NCBI GenBank assembly: GCA_029776065.1
Contig: JARVJP010000008.1
Span: 1-64,000, forward strand
Direction of reading: 5' to 3'
Length of the DNA stretch: 64,000 nt
Source: Nitrososphaeria archaeon
GTDB taxonomy: Archaea > Thermoproteota > Nitrososphaeria > JACIWG01
Shown: positions 7,875 through 16,563 of the stretch, piece after piece
Layout of the letters: every line of letters starts with the position of its first letter
How positions within the stretch are numbered: position 1 is the stretch's first letter
The notes under the pieces: generated by a model
Told to the model about the DNA's origin: nothing
What the model saw: the letters and a program-made list of their open reading frames with translations, nothing else
Database searches by the model: none
Made by a program: the position numbers and the translations under genes

Positions 7875-8954
7875 TCAAGTTTTTCTTTTAAAGAAGTTGA
7901 TAATAAATATAGGTAACAGTAGAAGTTGTCTAACTATGGCTATCCATTGAACAGGGCTATTAACTGACCATGGATTCCCAAAGTTGAACGTAGGAGAAAA
8001 CCACCAAAAAATTATCATCACGTTCAATAGGTTTGATGTTATAAAGAGCATGTAGTTTGAAGGGTATAATGCGAAGAATGGTAGCAAAAGTATCATATAT
8101 TGAGGAGGAAACTTGTATGAGACTAAAACAAACCCGAGAAGTGCTAGAAATGAGGATTCAAACAAGCTGAATTTTCTCTTCTTCCAGAATAGAATCAGAC
8201 ATACGATCCAAAAGTATAGCATACCTGAAACAGATCGATAATATGTTGGGATTAGGTTTAACCAGCTGTCCTCAACAACCCAGCTGAGTTGATACGTATA
8301 CGGGTAAATAAAACCTTCAAAGTTCATTATCATAAAGTAGGCGTTTGTAGAAAGCCATGATAAGGAAGAGGTTAAGATAAATAGAAGCCTATCTCTTTGC
8401 TTAGAATATTCTTTTATAATAAATGGCGCGCAAACTAGAGGAATAAGCCTGGCGGAGACCGATAATCCCATAAATAATCCTGATTGGAGCGCTTTTCCTT
8501 TAACGGCGTAAAAGAGGGAGAGGAGGAGGAACATTATGCCCAACCAGTCAAAACTGTAGACTGAAAAGAAAATGAACGATGGTGCGAAGATCATATAATA
8601 AGCGATTGAATCGAATGATTTACCCGATTCCTTAAGCATTTCATAGATTACATATAAGCTCACTAACATCGAAAAATAGGAAACCAAACTTATGATATAA
8701 TAGTAAGTATATAGTTCTCGCCAAATCGAAGCCACATAAATTAAGATTCCAGAGAGAGCTGGGTATTCTAAATTATAATCGATATAAGGGATCATTTTAT
8801 CGTAGAGATGTATCCTTGTCCAGATTATGTCAACTATATCTGTATAAAAATTTGGTATACCCATTGGATAATGTAACCAGAAACCAACTATAAATATAAT
8901 AGTGGCTAAATAAGCCATATGACGGAATTTAATGCCACTATCACCTTCTTGCAT
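7875..8954 (-). CDS. GT-C fold polyprenyl-linked glycosyltransferase (GT87/DUF2029-like)
   Basis: 359 residues and about 8-10 membrane helices. After the first helix comes 'FYTDIVDIIWTRIH', then 'IDYNLEYPAL', a loop pattern typical of GT-C mannosyltransferases (acidic loop, then a tyrosine/E-Y-P segment), followed by 'SARLIPLVCAPFIIKE'. Such enzymes use lipid-linked sugars to build glycolipids or glycoprotein glycans on the outer face of the membrane. Sugar and acceptor are unknown. It is transcribed alone with an AT-rich 3' flank. Confidence 0.68.
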   Translation of the reverse strand: MQEGDSGIKFRHMAYLATIIFIVGFWLHYPMGIPNFYTDIVDIIWTRIHLYDKMIPYIDYNLEYPALSGILIYVASIWRELYTYYYIISLVSYFSMLVSLYVIYEMLKESGKSFDSIAYYMIFAPSFIFFSVYSFDWLGIMFLLLSLFYAVKGKALQSGLFMGLSVSARLIPLVCAPFIIKEYSKQRDRLLFILTSSLSWLSTNAYFMIMNFEGFIYPYTYQLSWVVEDSWLNLIPTYYRSVSGMLYFWIVCLILFWKKRKFSLFESSFLALLGFVLVSYKFPPQYMILLLPFFALYPSNYMLFITSNLLNVMIIFWWFSPTFNFGNPWSVNSPVQWIAIVRQLLLLPIFIINFFKRKT

Positions 8955-9155
8955 CTTATAAATTAATTCACACCACTTTCTGATAAGTCTTATTGCTCTT
9001 GATAAATAGTTTTGTCCGAACGACTAATAACATAATCTCTGAGATAAATCCATGGCGTACAAAATTGTAAAGCAAGGTTTGTTTTCAAAGCGTTATTTAT
9101 AAACCTAAGTTACCAACACTCTAACTAGATCCGATGGGACGGCTATTAACGAAGT

Positions 9156-10697
9156 TTATTGGGGCTCTATTGTGGCTGGTGGTTTACTAGATACGCAGTA
9201 GCTGACAGAAGCAACGTCTTTTACCTCGTTTGTTATTCTTTGACTTATTTGCTCTAACAACTTCGATGGTAACTTAGCCCAGTCAGCAGTCATCCCATCT
9301 CTTGATGTGACGACTTTAACAGTGACCATGTACCCATACATCCTAGTATCACCTACTACTGCAACTGCTTTATCATCACCTACATACGCAAACGCCTGCC
9401 AGACCTTGCCATAATATCCCGCTTTTTTGAGCTCTTCCTCAACAATTGCACTCGCTTCTCTACTAACTCTCAGCTTTTCTTCATTAACTTCGCCAATTAT
9501 CCTAGCAGATAGGCCAGGGCCTGGAAAAGGGTGTCTTTTAACAATTGAATCGGGTAGACCAAGCTTAGACGCGATCCTTCTGACTTCGTCTTTATACATG
9601 TATCTAAGGGGTTCTATTAGCTTATACGGTAGTTTAGAGGGCAAGCCTCCCACGTTATGGTGGCTTTTTATGGTTGCAGCCGGGCTACCTGCCTTCGCAC
9701 TCTCTATTACGTCAGGGTAAAGTGTTCCCTGAGCCAGGTATGCGAATGGCCCGTGCTTCGCTGCGACTTCATCAAATACTTCCAAAAAGGTTTCACCCAC
9801 CACCTTCCTTTTAGTCTCTGGGTCGGCAACGTTTTTTAGACATTTAAGAAACCTTTCCGAGGCGTCAACGTATACAATATTTAGACCTAGCTTGTTAAGT
9901 GACTTTATCACTGATTCAGGTTCCCCTTTTCTGAGCAGTCCGTTATTGACGAAGACGCATACAAGGCTGTCTTTAGCCACCTTTTTAACCAAGACAGCTG
10001 TAACTGTAGAATCTAATCCGCCGCTAACTGCGCAAACCACCTTACCACCATTATACTCTTTTTTAATTTCTTCAATAGCTTGGAATATAAAGTTCGAGGC
10101 CTTCCAGTTAGGTTTGCAACCGCAAACTTTGTAAAGAAAATTCTTTAAGATCTTTTTTCCTTCAACTGTGTGAACAACTTCTGGGTGGAACTGTACACCA
10201 TATATCTTTCTTTTAGGGTTGTAGAAAGCTGCGAACTTGCTGTGCTGTGTTATAGCTAGGTTTATGAAACCTTTAGGAAGCTTTTCCACCTGATCGCCAT
10301 GGCTCATCCAGACTATTGTCTCCTTTCCCACACCTTTGAAGAGTCGATCTTCTTTTTTGATAATGAGTTTTATCCGCCCGTATTCGCGGTAGTCTGCTTT
10401 AGAGACGACCCCATCAAACTGGGCTGCTATAAGTTGATGGCCATAGCATATACCTAGAATTGGAATATTAAGAGAGTACACGCTCGCGTCTATTTTTGGT
10501 GCATTCTCATCATAAATACTAGAAGGTCCTCCAGAGAAGATGATTCCTTTCAAGTTTAGAAGGTCTTTAAGAGTGTAAGGTGCCTTATCCCATGCTATAA
10601 CCTCACTGTATACTTTGAGTTCTCTGATTCTTCTACTTATCAAGTGTGCGTATTGACCCCCAAAATCTACTACAGCAACTGTGTCGTACGATACCAT
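9156..10697 (-). CDS. guaA: GMP synthase (glutamine-hydrolysing), full length
   Basis: 513 residues. It converts XMP, ATP and glutamine to GMP, the last step of guanine nucleotide synthesis. The N-terminal class I glutaminase (about residues 1-192) has nucleophile Cys in 'GICYGHQ' and the His/Glu pair in 'VQFHPEVVH'. The PP-ATPase domain has 'AVSGGLDSTVTAVL' (about residue 217), then 'IKSHHNVGGLP', 'KRHPFPGPGLSARIIGEV' and 'RDGMTADWAKLP'. The C-terminus 'SSKPPATIEPQ' replaces the more common ATIEWE. All key residues are present, so this should be the working enzyme. It is the fused type, unlike the two-subunit form of many euryarchaea. Confidence 0.96.
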   Translation of the reverse strand: MVSYDTVAVVDFGGQYAHLISRRIRELKVYSEVIAWDKAPYTLKDLLNLKGIIFSGGPSSIYDENAPKIDASVYSLNIPILGICYGHQLIAAQFDGVVSKADYREYGRIKLIIKKEDRLFKGVGKETIVWMSHGDQVEKLPKGFINLAITQHSKFAAFYNPKRKIYGVQFHPEVVHTVEGKKILKNFLYKVCGCKPNWKASNFIFQAIEEIKKEYNGGKVVCAVSGGLDSTVTAVLVKKVAKDSLVCVFVNNGLLRKGEPESVIKSLNKLGLNIVYVDASERFLKCLKNVADPETKRKVVGETFLEVFDEVAAKHGPFAYLAQGTLYPDVIESAKAGSPAATIKSHHNVGGLPSKLPYKLIEPLRYMYKDEVRRIASKLGLPDSIVKRHPFPGPGLSARIIGEVNEEKLRVSREASAIVEEELKKAGYYGKVWQAFAYVGDDKAVAVVGDTRMYGYMVTVKVVTSRDGMTADWAKLPSKLLEQISQRITNEVKDVASVSYCVSSKPPATIEPQ

Positions 10698-10769
10698 ACT
10701 TAGGTTAATGGCAAAAAAGAGCTTATATTAACTTTTTAATCGGTGCAAAAGTAGACTTCTTTTTTGTTA

Positions 10770-11957
10770 TTAATCGTTTGGCCTAACAATTTCTAAGATT
10801 TTTTGGAACAAGATATCTGCTTTCCTTTTGTCGTCATCAAGTGCTCGGCCTTTAGTTAATATAGTCGGATCTACTACAGTCATGCCACATTCTGCGAGCT
10901 TCTTCTTTAAGAGTTCAATGATATTGCTTCCCCAGCTAAAGTTAGCAAAGATTCCAAAGGGTTTTGACCGTACACCCTTTATCCTTATATACTCTAGCAT
11001 GTTTGTAATAAGTGGAAAGATCGATCCCTCATATGTTGGAGTGCCAATTAATACAGCCTTCGCATCTATTAGATCAGTTAGCACGTAGCTCGGATGTGTT
11101 CTAGATAAATCAAATGACTTAACTAATATGTTTTTAGCCTTAAAATTCTCTTCAAAGTATTCTGCGAGCTCCTTCGTGTGCTCATACATGCTTCCATATA
11201 TTATCAAAACTTTGTTTTCGTCTCTATCTGAACTCCATTCTAAGTATTTTTTTATTGGGTAGCTTGGGTCCTTCCTATAGACTGGTCCGTGTGTGGTGCA
11301 TAAGGTTTTGATTGGAAGATTTTTTATCTTCTCTCCTGCTTTAATTACAAACTTGGAGTAATGTGAAACTATGTCTGCGAAGTATCTCTTCATCTCCATG
11401 TTTGGAAGGTCGATTTCGTCATCAAAGAGCTTCCCATTTAAAGCACCGAAGGTACCGAAGGCGTCACCGGAAAATAGAATCTTATCTTCTATGATGTAAG
11501 TGGAGATGGTTTCAGGCCAGTGAAGCCAAGGTGTTAAAAAGAACTTTAGAGTGCATCCCCCTAGTTGTAGGGTTTCACCATCGTTTACTTGAATGCTTTC
11601 AAATTTTTGAGTGTAATATGCCTTTGCAATGTTAATGGCTAGCCGGGATCCTACCACTCTAGCATTAGGCGCTAACTGTAAAATTTGGTCTAAGGCACCA
11701 CTATGGTCTGGCTCTAAATGGTTTAATACAATGTAGTCGATACTTGATGGTTCTATAACCTCTTTGATGTTTGTTATAAAGTTCTTCGCATAGTACTTGT
11801 CGACTGTATCGATTAACGCAATCTTCTCTTTGCCTTTTACAATATATGAGTTGTAAGAAACACCGTTTGGTATAGGCCATAAGCCTTCGAATAAAATGTC
11901 CCTGTAGTCGTCCACCCCCACCCAATAGACTCCATCTGATATCGTCTTCGAAGCCAT
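10770..11957 (-). CDS. Flavodiiron protein (A-type flavoprotein)
   Basis: 395 residues. The N-terminal metallo-beta-lactamase domain (about 1-250) carries diiron ligands in 'NHLEPDHSGALD' (HxExDH), 'LHWPETISTY', 'FSGDAFGTFG' and 'CTTHGPVYR'. The C-terminal flavodoxin domain (from about 252) starts 'VLIIYGSMYEHTKELAEYF', the FMN phosphate loop. FDPs reduce O2 to water or NO to N2O in the cytoplasm using reduced rubredoxin, F420H2 or similar donors. No rubredoxin gene is adjacent. The presence of the gene supports an anaerobe with oxygen defence. It is divergent from the por operon. Confidence 0.93.
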   Translation of the reverse strand: MASKTISDGVYWVGVDDYRDILFEGLWPIPNGVSYNSYIVKGKEKIALIDTVDKYYAKNFITNIKEVIEPSSIDYIVLNHLEPDHSGALDQILQLAPNARVVGSRLAINIAKAYYTQKFESIQVNDGETLQLGGCTLKFFLTPWLHWPETISTYIIEDKILFSGDAFGTFGALNGKLFDDEIDLPNMEMKRYFADIVSHYSKFVIKAGEKIKNLPIKTLCTTHGPVYRKDPSYPIKKYLEWSSDRDENKVLIIYGSMYEHTKELAEYFEENFKAKNILVKSFDLSRTHPSYVLTDLIDAKAVLIGTPTYEGSIFPLITNMLEYIRIKGVRSKPFGIFANFSWGSNIIELLKKKLAECGMTVVDPTILTKGRALDDDKRKADILFQKILEIVRPND

Positions 11958-12044
11958 TTCGAATCACATTCTTGTTGTAACGCTTAGATATAAGACTTTA
12001 GAAACCATTAACACGTACCTTTTGTATAAAATTTTTATCTTTTT

Positions 12045-12058
12045 AAAAGATATTTATA
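12045..12058 (+). promoter_or_regulatory. BRE/TATA promoter of the por operon
   Basis: An A-rich BRE-like run (AAAAGA) is followed by TATTTATA at 12051-12058. The expected transcription start, about 25 bp on, falls at about 12080, just before the ATG at 12090, so the mRNA would have a very short leader or none. Confidence 0.6.
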
Positions 12059-12089
12059 CTAGTTTGGCATAATTGATTTGAACTTAGAC

Positions 12090-12644
12090 ATGTTATACGA
12101 GATAAGATTTCATGGAAGAGGAGGTCAGGGCGTTGTTACCGCAGCAGAGCTTCTTGTAAAAGCAGCCAATGTCGAAGGAAAGTGGGGTCAATCTATCCCA
12201 TTTTTTGGGGCTGAACGTCGTGGGGCTCCTATAACGGCTTCTGCTAGATTTTCTGACGCAAAACTTTCCATCCATAGCCAAGTATACAACCCTGACCTTG
12301 TGGTTGTTTTAGATAAGAAGATTCTAGACTTTATGAATGTGACACAAGGGCTTAAGAGAGAAGGCTCTATCCTTATCAACTCACCATCACACTTTAGTGT
12401 AATGAAAGATTCAGCATATAAAACATGGTTGGTCAATGCGACAAAGATCGCTGAAGAGCTCGGTTTGAAGATGGCTGGATGGACTATTGTTAATACGGCT
12501 ATGCTTGGAGGTGTGATTAGAATATTCAATTGGATCAGATTAAGCAGCTTGATTGAAGCAATAAAGTCAAACTGGGTCGGCCAAGTTGGTGAGTTAAATG
12601 CCAAAGCTGCAGAGAGAGCCTTTGAAGAGGTGCAGATTGCATGA
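12090..12644 (+). CDS. porG: Pyruvate/2-oxoacid:ferredoxin oxidoreductase, gamma subunit
   Basis: 184 residues from the ATG at 12090; an in-frame TTG at 12078 adds four residues, but family members begin close to the 'EIRFHGRGGQGVVTAAELL' motif. The subunit then shows 'IPFFGAERRGAPITASARFSD', also typical of the gamma chain, which helps bind CoA. It is the first gene of a gamma-delta-alpha-beta operon, the order found in archaeal POR/VOR clusters, and overlaps the delta gene by 4 bp (ATGA). The complex decarboxylates a 2-oxoacid to acyl-CoA, CO2 and reduced ferredoxin. Confidence 0.92.
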   Translation: MLYEIRFHGRGGQGVVTAAELLVKAANVEGKWGQSIPFFGAERRGAPITASARFSDAKLSIHSQVYNPDLVVVLDKKILDFMNVTQGLKREGSILINSPSHFSVMKDSAYKTWLVNATKIAEELGLKMAGWTIVNTAMLGGVIRIFNWIRLSSLIEAIKSNWVGQVGELNAKAAERAFEEVQIA

Positions 12645-12895
12645 AGAAGATAACTGTTATCTCTGAACCAGCAGAAGGTGTGGCTGGCAAGACAGGCTCT
12701 TGGAGGCTTAAAAGACCTGTCATAGATAATGCAAGATGCATAAGATGCCTTATCTGCTGGATATATTGCCCTGATGACACGATCTCCATAAAAGAAGATG
12801 GCTCTGTTTCAGTTGATTACGATTATTGTAAAGGCTGTGGGATCTGCGCACAAGAATGCCCTGTTAAAGCGATTACGATGATGGAGGAGGAATAA
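12641..12895 (+). CDS. porD: Pyruvate/2-oxoacid:ferredoxin oxidoreductase, delta subunit (2[4Fe-4S])
   Basis: 84 residues. Two ferredoxin-type cluster motifs are complete: 'CIRCLICWIYCPDD' (CxxCxxCxxxCP) near residue 31 and 'CKGCGICAQECPVKAI' near residue 61. 'GKTGSWRLKRPVID' upstream is the usual delta-chain N-terminus. The protein passes electrons from the TPP site of the beta chain to soluble ferredoxin. It starts inside the gamma stop codon and ends 2 bp before the TTG start of alpha. Confidence 0.94.
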   Translation: MKKITVISEPAEGVAGKTGSWRLKRPVIDNARCIRCLICWIYCPDDTISIKEDGSVSVDYDYCKGCGICAQECPVKAITMMEEE

Positions 12896-12897
12896 CT

Positions 12898-14082
12898 TTG
12901 CTAAAGGTCCTTTCTGGTAACCACTCTGCAGCATTTGGTGCTTTATTATCACGTATTAACTTCGTGGCAGCTTACCCTATTACCCCACAGACTCAGATCA
13001 TTGAGAAGCTTGCTGAATTCGTAGATAATGGGGTGCTAAATGCGAAATACGTCCGTGTGGAATCTGAACATAGCGCGATGGCTGCTTGTGTAGGAGCCTC
13101 TTCGGTCGGGGCTAGGGCCTTCACGGCTAGTTCCTCGCATGGGCTTATTTATATGGCTGAAATGGCGTTTTGGGCTAGTGCCTCGAGGTTACCAATCGTG
13201 ATGGCAATAAGTTGTAGAGCGCTCGGGCCACCATGGAACATAGGAAACGAGCACACAGATATACTTGCATTGAGAGATTCAGGTTGGATTCAAATCTTTG
13301 CAGAAAGTAATCAAGAAGTACTAGACACGGTCATCCAAGCTTATAGGATAGCTGAGGACGAACGCGTCCTACTGCCTGTGATGGTAGGTCTAGACGCCTT
13401 CACCCTTTCACACACATCAGAACCAGTTGAGCTACCTAATCAAGAAACAGTAGACCATTTCCTACCACCTAGGTCTGACAAGCCCTACCTATTGAGTCCT
13501 GAAAACCCGTTTACCTTTGGGAACATGTCAAATCCTACGGAACATATGGAGTTGAGGTTCATGCACCATACAGCTTTACGGGATGCCAAGAATGTGATTT
13601 TAGAGGCTGACAAAGAATGGGAATCCCTTTTTGGACGAAGCTATGGTGGCCTTTTAGATGAATTTATGTGCAAAGACGCAGAGGTTGTAATTGTAGTGAT
13701 TGGAGCATCTTCAGGTGACGCTAAAGAAGCCGCGGTCGTTCTCAGAAAAGAAGGTATTAAAGCTGGTGTTTTAAGGATAAGGGTTATTAGGCCGTTTCCA
13801 TCGGAAGAAGTACGAAATCTTCTATCAAGGGTTAAGGCTGTCGCTGTTGTCGACAGAGACCTTTCCCCAGGAAGTGGAGGGATATTGGTGTCCGAAGTCA
13901 AAAGTGCACTGTATAACTTGAGGTGTAGACCATTTGTCAAAGGGTACATTGTAGGGCTAGGCGGAAGAGATGTGACTGTAGGTGATTATCTAGCAATCTT
14001 CAGGAGGACTTTAAAGTCGTATGAGGAAGGAGATGTTCAGGAAGACTGGTTCAATCTAAATCTAGAGGTGCTTGAGAAATGA
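12898..14082 (+). CDS. porA: Pyruvate/2-oxoacid:ferredoxin oxidoreductase, alpha subunit
   Basis: 394 residues. 'GNHSAAFGALLSRINFVAAY' followed by 'PITPQTQIIEKLAEF' and 'VESEHSAMAACVGAS' match the POR alpha chain closely, as does 'VDRDLSPGSGGILVSEVKSAL'. The C-terminal 'YIVGLGGRDVTVGD' is also diagnostic. The start is a TTG at 12898, supported by the strong Shine-Dalgarno-like GGAGGAGG at about 12883-12890. The close match to the pyruvate form makes pyruvate the likely substrate, but branched-chain 2-oxoacids cannot be excluded. It overlaps the beta gene by 4 bp. Confidence 0.93.
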   Translation: MLKVLSGNHSAAFGALLSRINFVAAYPITPQTQIIEKLAEFVDNGVLNAKYVRVESEHSAMAACVGASSVGARAFTASSSHGLIYMAEMAFWASASRLPIVMAISCRALGPPWNIGNEHTDILALRDSGWIQIFAESNQEVLDTVIQAYRIAEDERVLLPVMVGLDAFTLSHTSEPVELPNQETVDHFLPPRSDKPYLLSPENPFTFGNMSNPTEHMELRFMHHTALRDAKNVILEADKEWESLFGRSYGGLLDEFMCKDAEVVIVVIGASSGDAKEAAVVLRKEGIKAGVLRIRVIRPFPSEEVRNLLSRVKAVAVVDRDLSPGSGGILVSEVKSALYNLRCRPFVKGYIVGLGGRDVTVGDYLAIFRRTLKSYEEGDVQEDWFNLNLEVLEK

Positions 14083-14963
14083 GTTTACAGATTAAGGAAC
14101 TAGACAGGAAAGAGTACCTACTACCTGGCCATACAGCATGCCCTGGTTGCCCTGCGGCAATGGGGCTTAGGCTTTTAGGGAAAGCGTTAGGAAGTAATAT
14201 AATTCTAGTTATACCTGCGAGTTGTGCTACAATAATACAAGGAGCCTTTCCAAAGACTTCTTTGACAGTTCCTGTCATTAATGTTCCATTTGCTTCATCA
14301 GCTGCAATAGCGTCAGGCATAAATGGTGCACTAGGTCTCCAACACAAAGACGTCAATGTAGTGGTCTTTGCAGGAGATGGGGGTACTGGTGATATTGGGT
14401 TACAGGCTCTAAGTGGTGCTGCAGAAAGAGGTGAGAACATACTTTTCATCTGCTATGATAACGAAGGCTACGAAAATACAGGTATTCAACGAAGCTGTTC
14501 AACTCCTTATGGTGCTTGGACAACTACAACGATAAAGGGTAAGCAGGAGAAACGGAAGGATATTCCATCAATCATTGCTGCGCACGGTGTTCCTTACGTT
14601 GCAACAGCGTCAGTATCATACCCACTCGACTTTATTGAGAAGGTCAGAAAGTCTTCGAAGATGAAGGGACTAAAGTACATACACCTCCACGCTCCATGCC
14701 CAACGGGTTGGCGTTTTCCAAGTGAGAAGACAATTGAAGTTGGGAAGTTAGCGGTTTTAACAGGTACGTGGATACTTTTTGAGATCGAATATGGTTCTTT
14801 CAGACTAACAGGGCCCAGCCGTTTTCTTTTAGATAAAGGTAAAAGGAGACCGGTTGAAGAGTACTTAAAGGCTCAGGGAAGGTTCAAACACCTGAATAGC
14901 GAAATGATAAAGAGGATCGTCGAAGAAGTGGAAAGTAAATGGGTGGAAATAAAAAGGCTTTAA
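14079..14963 (+). CDS. porB: Pyruvate/2-oxoacid:ferredoxin oxidoreductase, beta subunit (TPP-binding)
   Basis: 294 residues. 'HTACPGCPAAMGLRLLGKAL' near residue 22 supplies two of the Cys for the proximal [4Fe-4S] cluster. 'FAGDGGTGDIGLQALSGA' with the following 'CYDNEGYENTGIQRS' is the TPP/Mg2+ motif (GDGx..D..N). 'HAPCPTGWRFPSEKTIEVGK' near residue 206 is the third conserved block. The gene ends the por operon; the next gene begins 77 bp downstream after an AT-rich spacer. Confidence 0.94.
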   Translation: MSLQIKELDRKEYLLPGHTACPGCPAAMGLRLLGKALGSNIILVIPASCATIIQGAFPKTSLTVPVINVPFASSAAIASGINGALGLQHKDVNVVVFAGDGGTGDIGLQALSGAAERGENILFICYDNEGYENTGIQRSCSTPYGAWTTTTIKGKQEKRKDIPSIIAAHGVPYVATASVSYPLDFIEKVRKSSKMKGLKYIHLHAPCPTGWRFPSEKTIEVGKLAVLTGTWILFEIEYGSFRLTGPSRFLLDKGKRRPVEEYLKAQGRFKHLNSEMIKRIVEEVESKWVEIKRL

Positions 14964-15040
14964 TTTATAAAAAAGTAAACGTTAAACTGCACAACATGGA
15001 CATAAATGTTTAAATTTTTAGGAAGTTAATCCCTTAATAT

Positions 15041-15289
15041 ATGGATATAGCCTATGCAGGCTTATTTTTCTTAATAACTGGGGCTGTCCTAGTATTGGTA
15101 GGGATTCTCCTTTTAACACTAAGCAGAACTTATAGAAAGGAGGTCAAAGTTGAAGGTGGCGGTATGATTCTACTTGGTCCTATACCAATAGTTATTGGAA
15201 CCAGTACAAAATGGGTTATAATCGTGCTCATCCTAGCGATAATTCTGATGCTTTTATCTTTGGTTGCGAACCTTGGGTGGACAATTTGA
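15041..15289 (+). CDS. DUF131 (TIGR00304-type) small membrane protein, copy 1
   Basis: 82 residues with two or three membrane helices. The pattern 'GGGMILLGPIPIVIGT' between helices is the signature of the archaeal DUF131/TIGR00304 family of unknown function. Its stop codon TGA overlaps the TTG start of a second copy, so the two are translationally coupled. The start is an ATG at 15041. Confidence 0.8.
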   Translation: MDIAYAGLFFLITGAVLVLVGILLLTLSRTYRKEVKVEGGGMILLGPIPIVIGTSTKWVIIVLILAIILMLLSLVANLGWTI

Positions 15290-15546
15290 GTAAGAACATT
15301 GCAACTACTCTAATAGTTGTTGGAATTGCGCTCTGCTTTTTAGGCATTATCCTTCTGTTTGTTGGGTCCTTCCTTATTATTGATAACGTCTCCACAGGCG
15401 GTGTTATATTCATAGGTCCTCTGCCTATAATCTTTGGTTCAGGAAAATACGGTTATCATCTCATTTTGGTAAGCTTAGCAATAACGATGTTAATGATAAT
15501 TATTAGTTATTTAGTGTTAAAGCGTAGAGTTAGGAACGATGAATGA
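15286..15546 (+). CDS. DUF131 (TIGR00304-type) small membrane protein, copy 2
   Basis: 86 residues from a TTG at 15286 that overlaps the TGA stop of copy 1 (15287-15289). A GGTGG sequence lies just upstream as a ribosome-binding site. An in-frame ATG at 15211 would add residues unlike the family, so the TTG is preferred. 'TGGVIFIGPLPIIFGS' repeats the DUF131 signature of copy 1, which indicates tandem duplication. Three membrane helices are expected, followed by a basic C-terminal tail. Function unknown. Confidence 0.78.
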   Translation: MSKNIATTLIVVGIALCFLGIILLFVGSFLIIDNVSTGGVIFIGPLPIIFGSGKYGYHLILVSLAITMLMIIISYLVLKRRVRNDE

Positions 15547-15562
15547 TATCTGGTCATTTAAG

Positions 15563-15964
15563 CTACCCTCCTATAGAGAAAGGAGGCATTACTATCTCAA
15601 AGAGGTCGCTGATGTCTTTCTGAACAACTTCGTTTGCTAGGGCTTCAAGTTCATCCCACGGTCTATTAAAGTAGCGTGATAACAAATTCACCTTTAATGT
15701 CATTTTTATCTTCTGTTGGCCATTAAAGTATATGAATGAAAGTCCTTCATATTCTTCATGTATTATTTCGCACTTTGATGAAGCCTTTACCCCGTCTAGA
15801 GCACAGAGATATGGTTTTCTTCCTATTGTTCTAACCACACATTTTGTGACATTTCCTAACACACTCTTAGCATACAAGCAAGTCTTTAAACCTAGCATCA
15901 AAGAAGGCCCATAATGGCCATGAATTGAAACTGCCCTTTTAATGTAATATTCATTAGAGGGCAA
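15563..15964 (-). CDS. FmdE-like domain protein
   Basis: 133 residues. 'AVSIHGHYGPSLMLGLKTCLYAKS' near the N-terminus matches the HGHxGPxLxLG opening of the FmdE family, named after the E subunit of formylmethanofuran dehydrogenase and also found as a stand-alone domain. 'CALDGVKASSKCEII' matches the downstream D-G-V/I block. The C-terminal zinc ribbon of full-length FmdE is absent. The start is probably a TTG at 15964 that overlaps the 3' end of the ECF S-component by 11 bp, so the two are coupled. It may handle a metal or cofactor linked to that transporter (inference). Confidence 0.7.
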   Translation of the reverse strand: MPSNEYYIKRAVSIHGHYGPSLMLGLKTCLYAKSVLGNVTKCVVRTIGRKPYLCALDGVKASSKCEIIHEEYEGLSFIYFNGQQKIKMTLKVNLLSRYFNRPWDELEALANEVVQKDISDLFEIVMPPFSIGG

Positions 15965-16481
15965 TCTTCTTTCTAACCCCTGTCCTCTCTAAAGCAGCTA
16001 AAATGGAATATGTTATTAGAAGTGCGAGTATTCCGCCAACTACATGTAATGGGCCCCAAATGAATAGGGCGTAATCCAAAGAGCCAGTCATAAAGAAGAA
16101 CCCAATTATGGCGCCTGCAATGTATGCTGACAAAGCAACCATGGCTGAAACGAGAATTATATTTTTTATTTTAAAAGTGATCTCATACTTTATTGCGTAG
16201 AGTAGAAGGTCAAGAAGTATTGAAGAGAATGCGAAGGCTGTAACAAGGAACATACCTGGTCTTAAAAACAGGAATACCAACGAACTTACTATACCCACTC
16301 CTGACACGCTTCCAACCTTTCTGATCACCCAACCAGAAAGTAAAAGGGGAAAGAAGACTAATATGTCGTGCCCAAAGGGTAGTCTTAATATTGCAAATGT
16401 TAAAGGCGCAAGATATGCTTGGAGCACCCCACCGAGTGCACTTATTATGCTTACGAAAGCTATGTATCTGGATCTAGACAT
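15954..16481 (-). CDS. ECF-type transporter S-component-like membrane protein
   Basis: 175 residues with five or six hydrophobic segments. The opening 'YIAFVSIISALGGVLQAYLAP' followed by a short loop and 'LPFGHDILVFFPLLLSGW' fits the small integral S-components of energy-coupling factor importers. Substrate unknown. No ATPase or T-component is adjacent, so it would have to share an EcfA/T module encoded elsewhere. It is the upstream partner of the overlapping FmdE-like gene. Confidence 0.65.
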   Translation of the reverse strand: MSRSRYIAFVSIISALGGVLQAYLAPLTFAILRLPFGHDILVFFPLLLSGWVIRKVGSVSGVGIVSSLVFLFLRPGMFLVTAFAFSSILLDLLLYAIKYEITFKIKNIILVSAMVALSAYIAGAIIGFFFMTGSLDYALFIWGPLHVVGGILALLITYSILAALERTGVRKKIAL

Positions 16482-16563
16482 TTAACCCGCCCCAGTTATA
16501 TTACTTTTATCCTAAAAAGTAATATTATTTAAGCATTTAGTTTATCAATAGGTTTTCTATTTG

